A DNA stretch of 64,000 nt from Pithys albifrons albifrons (taxonomy: Eukaryota; Chordata; Aves; Passeriformes; Thamnophilidae): assembly GCF_047495875.1 (NCBI RefSeq), contig NC_092497.1, forward strand, positions 74,509,463 to 74,573,462, written 5' to 3'. The notes beneath the pieces were generated by a model, which saw nothing but the letters and a program-made list of their open reading frames with translations, was not told the origin of the DNA and did not search any database. The number at the start of each line of letters is the position of its first letter. The first letter of the stretch is position 1. Positions 62,846 through 64,000 of the stretch are shown piece by piece. Position numbers and translations under genes: made by a program.

Positions 62846-63074
62846 AGTGTCAAAAGCTTTGGTGAGGTCAACAAAGGTTACATTGAGTCCTTTGTTCTAT
62901 TACCTGCACTTCTTTTTGCAGTTGTCTGAGAACAAACACCATGTCTGTGGTGCTCCTATTGGCTCTGAAACCACACTGGCTTTCAGGCAGAAGATCTTCT
63001 GCAATAGTGGGTACTAGTCTGTTCTAAAGTATTCTTGCAAGGATTTTACCAGCAATGGAGAGCAAAGTAATACC
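62846..63074 (-). pseudogene. LINE RT segment with in-frame stops and frameshift
   Basis: Reading on from the segment at 63075-63662, the frame meets a TGA at 63077-63075 and a TAG at 63026-63024. It still shows Gly-Ile-Thr-Leu-Leu-Ser, Pro-Glu-Ser-Gln-Cys-Gly-Phe-Arg-Ala and a Phe-Val-Leu-Arg-Gln-Leu block (RT motif 2 and A region). A frameshift near 62890-62910 then moves the Thr-Lys-Ala-Phe-Asp motif into the next frame. Confidence 0.75.
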
Positions 63075-63662
63075 TCAGTAATTTGAGCAGTCTGATTTTT
63101 CTCCTTTCTTCTTGTACAGGGTGATGATGACTGCATCACGGAGATCTGGTGGTAGTTCCCCTTGTTCCCAGCAACGCACAATAAGCTCATGGAATTTGGC
63201 ATGGAGTGCTTGACCTCCATGCTTCCAGATTTCAGGTGGAATTTCATCAACCCCAGCTGCCTTGCCAGTTTTTACCTGTTGTATGGCCTTGAGTGTCTCT
63301 CCCATAGTAGGGGTTGCATCCAATTCATTTTTCACCAGTGGATGTGTAATGTGCAGAATTGCTGAGCCTTGGACTACACGGTTGGCACTGAAGAGAGTCT
63401 GAAAGTGCTCAGACCATCGGTTCAGGATGGAGGTTTTATCTGTGAGAAACATTTGACCATCTGCACTCAGTAGGGGGCTTTGAACCCGACATGTGGGTCC
63501 GTACACTGCTTTCTGGGCCTCATAGAATCCTCTTTGGTCACCCAAATCTGCGCATAGTTGTGTCTTTTCTGCTAGGTCGAGCCACCATTTGTTCTGGATG
63601 TCTTGAAGTTTCTGTTGGAGCTTACTGCATGCAAGACGAAAGGCAGTTTTCTTACATGGCAA
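63075..63662 (-). pseudogene. LINE RT N-terminal segment
   Basis: 195 codons; the first codon is TTG, not ATG, so this is a piece of a larger frame and not a real start. It contains Arg-Trp-Ser-Glu-His-Phe, then Val-Lys-Thr-Gly-Lys-Ala-Ala-Gly-Val-Asp-Glu-Ile-Pro-Pro-Glu-Ile, the RT motif-1 region, then Pro-Pro-Asp-Leu-Arg-Asp-Ala-Val-Ile-Ile-Thr-Leu-Tyr-Lys-Lys. It ends at the TGA at 63077-63075 directly after Ser-Asn-Tyr. A frameshift near 63650 separates it from the upstream frame. Confidence 0.85.
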
Positions 63663-64000
63663 GATGGCTGAGCAAGACGTGCTTGGTGAGCAGTTCTCTT
63701 CTTCTTCATCAACTCCTGGATCTCTTGACTTTTCTCATCAAACCAGTCTTTGTTTTTCTTGAAGGAGAACCCTACGGACTCTTCAGAGGACTGCAGGATG
63801 CAACTTTTAATATGTTGCTAAAGTTCTTCAGGAGAGGGATCTATGGGATTATCTTTAAGTCTAGTTTGAAGTTTTACCTGGAAGCTGTCTCTAACTGTGG
63901 CTGCGTGAAGATTGCTGACTTGGAGCCTCCTCCTTGGAATGCCACCTCTCTTAGGTTTGGGCTTGAAGTGGAGGTTAAGTTTGCAACGCAAAAGGCGATG
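63655..64000 (-). pseudogene. LINE endonuclease C-terminal tail, cut by window edge
   Basis: From the right edge the minus strand reads His-Arg-Leu-Leu-Arg-Cys-Lys-Leu-Asn-Leu, the end of an apurinic-type endonuclease where Ser-Asp-His precedes Arg-Leu in the family, then a basic linker (Lys-Pro-Lys-Arg-Gly-Gly-Ile-Pro-Arg-Arg-Arg). A TAG lies at 63820-63818. Further left are Asp-Trp-Phe-Asp-Glu and Met-Lys-Lys-Lys-Arg-Thr-Ala-His-Gln-Ala-Arg. The rest of the endonuclease lies outside the window. Confidence 0.7.

Larger units (their letters stand above)
61512..64000 (-). mobile_element. Non-CR1 LINE retrotransposon, decayed, runs off right edge
   Basis: The minus strand reads, in the order expected of a LINE polyprotein, an endonuclease tail (about 63660-64000), an RT connection and fingers region (63075-63662), an RT palm (62273-62845), then a C-terminal region with a Cys/His finger (61567-62280). 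A short 3' region ends near 61512 in GATGAAGAAAGAAGAATA. The protein blocks resemble the LINE families commonly annotated as endonuclease-reverse transcriptase, not CR1. The element continues past 64000, so its 5' end and length are unknown. Stops, frameshifts and a missing block make it a pseudogene. Confidence 0.88.

Noticed and set aside
63662..63662. Apparent start codon for the LINE frame 63075-63662
   Set aside because: The codon on the minus strand is TTG and the frame continues from a decayed upstream segment, so it is not a translation start.
1..64000. CRISPR arrays, bacterial operons, riboswitches, tRNA or rRNA genes
   Set aside because: None seen; the sequence has eukaryotic repeat content throughout.

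Overview
The window looks like gene-poor intergenic or intronic DNA from a bird. The main evidence is CR1 LINE fragments in both orientations; several keep the ATTCTGTGAT-type 3' octamer end, the dominant LINE signature of birds. There are also many short, intact-ended solo LTRs typical of avian endogenous retroviruses. I found no tRNA, rRNA, bacterial-type operon or convincing host protein-coding gene. Almost all long open frames are shadows of repeats: the (TTTTC)n array reads as Lys/Arg/Glu, and the LTRs and CR1 copies read open on either strand.

Layout. 1-6141 is unannotated AT-rich DNA. 6142-6850 is a plus-strand LTR. 6851-14265 is mostly unique, with an old minus-strand CR1 at about 10440-11650. 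A (TTTTC)n array plus a CR1 3' end sits at 14266-15002. A 430-bp solo LTR with an exact 6-bp target duplication is at 18945-19374. From 25127 to 33095 lies a dense repeat pile: an LTR, then a roughly 3-kb plus-strand CR1 ORF2 broken by three insertions (a GC-rich LTR, a small LTR-like unit, and an antisense CR1 with an unassigned segment), then an LTR flanked by GATA microsatellite on both sides, then an inverted copy of the first LTR. 33101-42420 is mostly unique DNA. LTRs lie at 42421-42862, 46605-46902, 47980-48611, 51349-52523, 53666-~54300, 59172-59520 and 60745-61339, and CR1 antisense pieces at 56141-57250, 57335-57525 and 60045-60465. The right edge (about 61512-64000, minus strand, running out of the window) holds a decayed non-CR1 LINE: endonuclease tail, reverse transcriptase, and a C-terminal Cys/His finger.

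Most LTR boundaries were set by reading the TG...CA ends together with a short direct repeat on either side. Seven independent solo LTRs with exact target-site duplications were recovered this way. Nothing here is a functional coding system. The best leads are the non-CR1 LINE at the right edge, the nested insertion stack in the CR1, the 1.2-kb LTR with an unusually long TATA-to-polyA distance, and three weak exon-like segments. I did not find an undescribed functional system that I could support.
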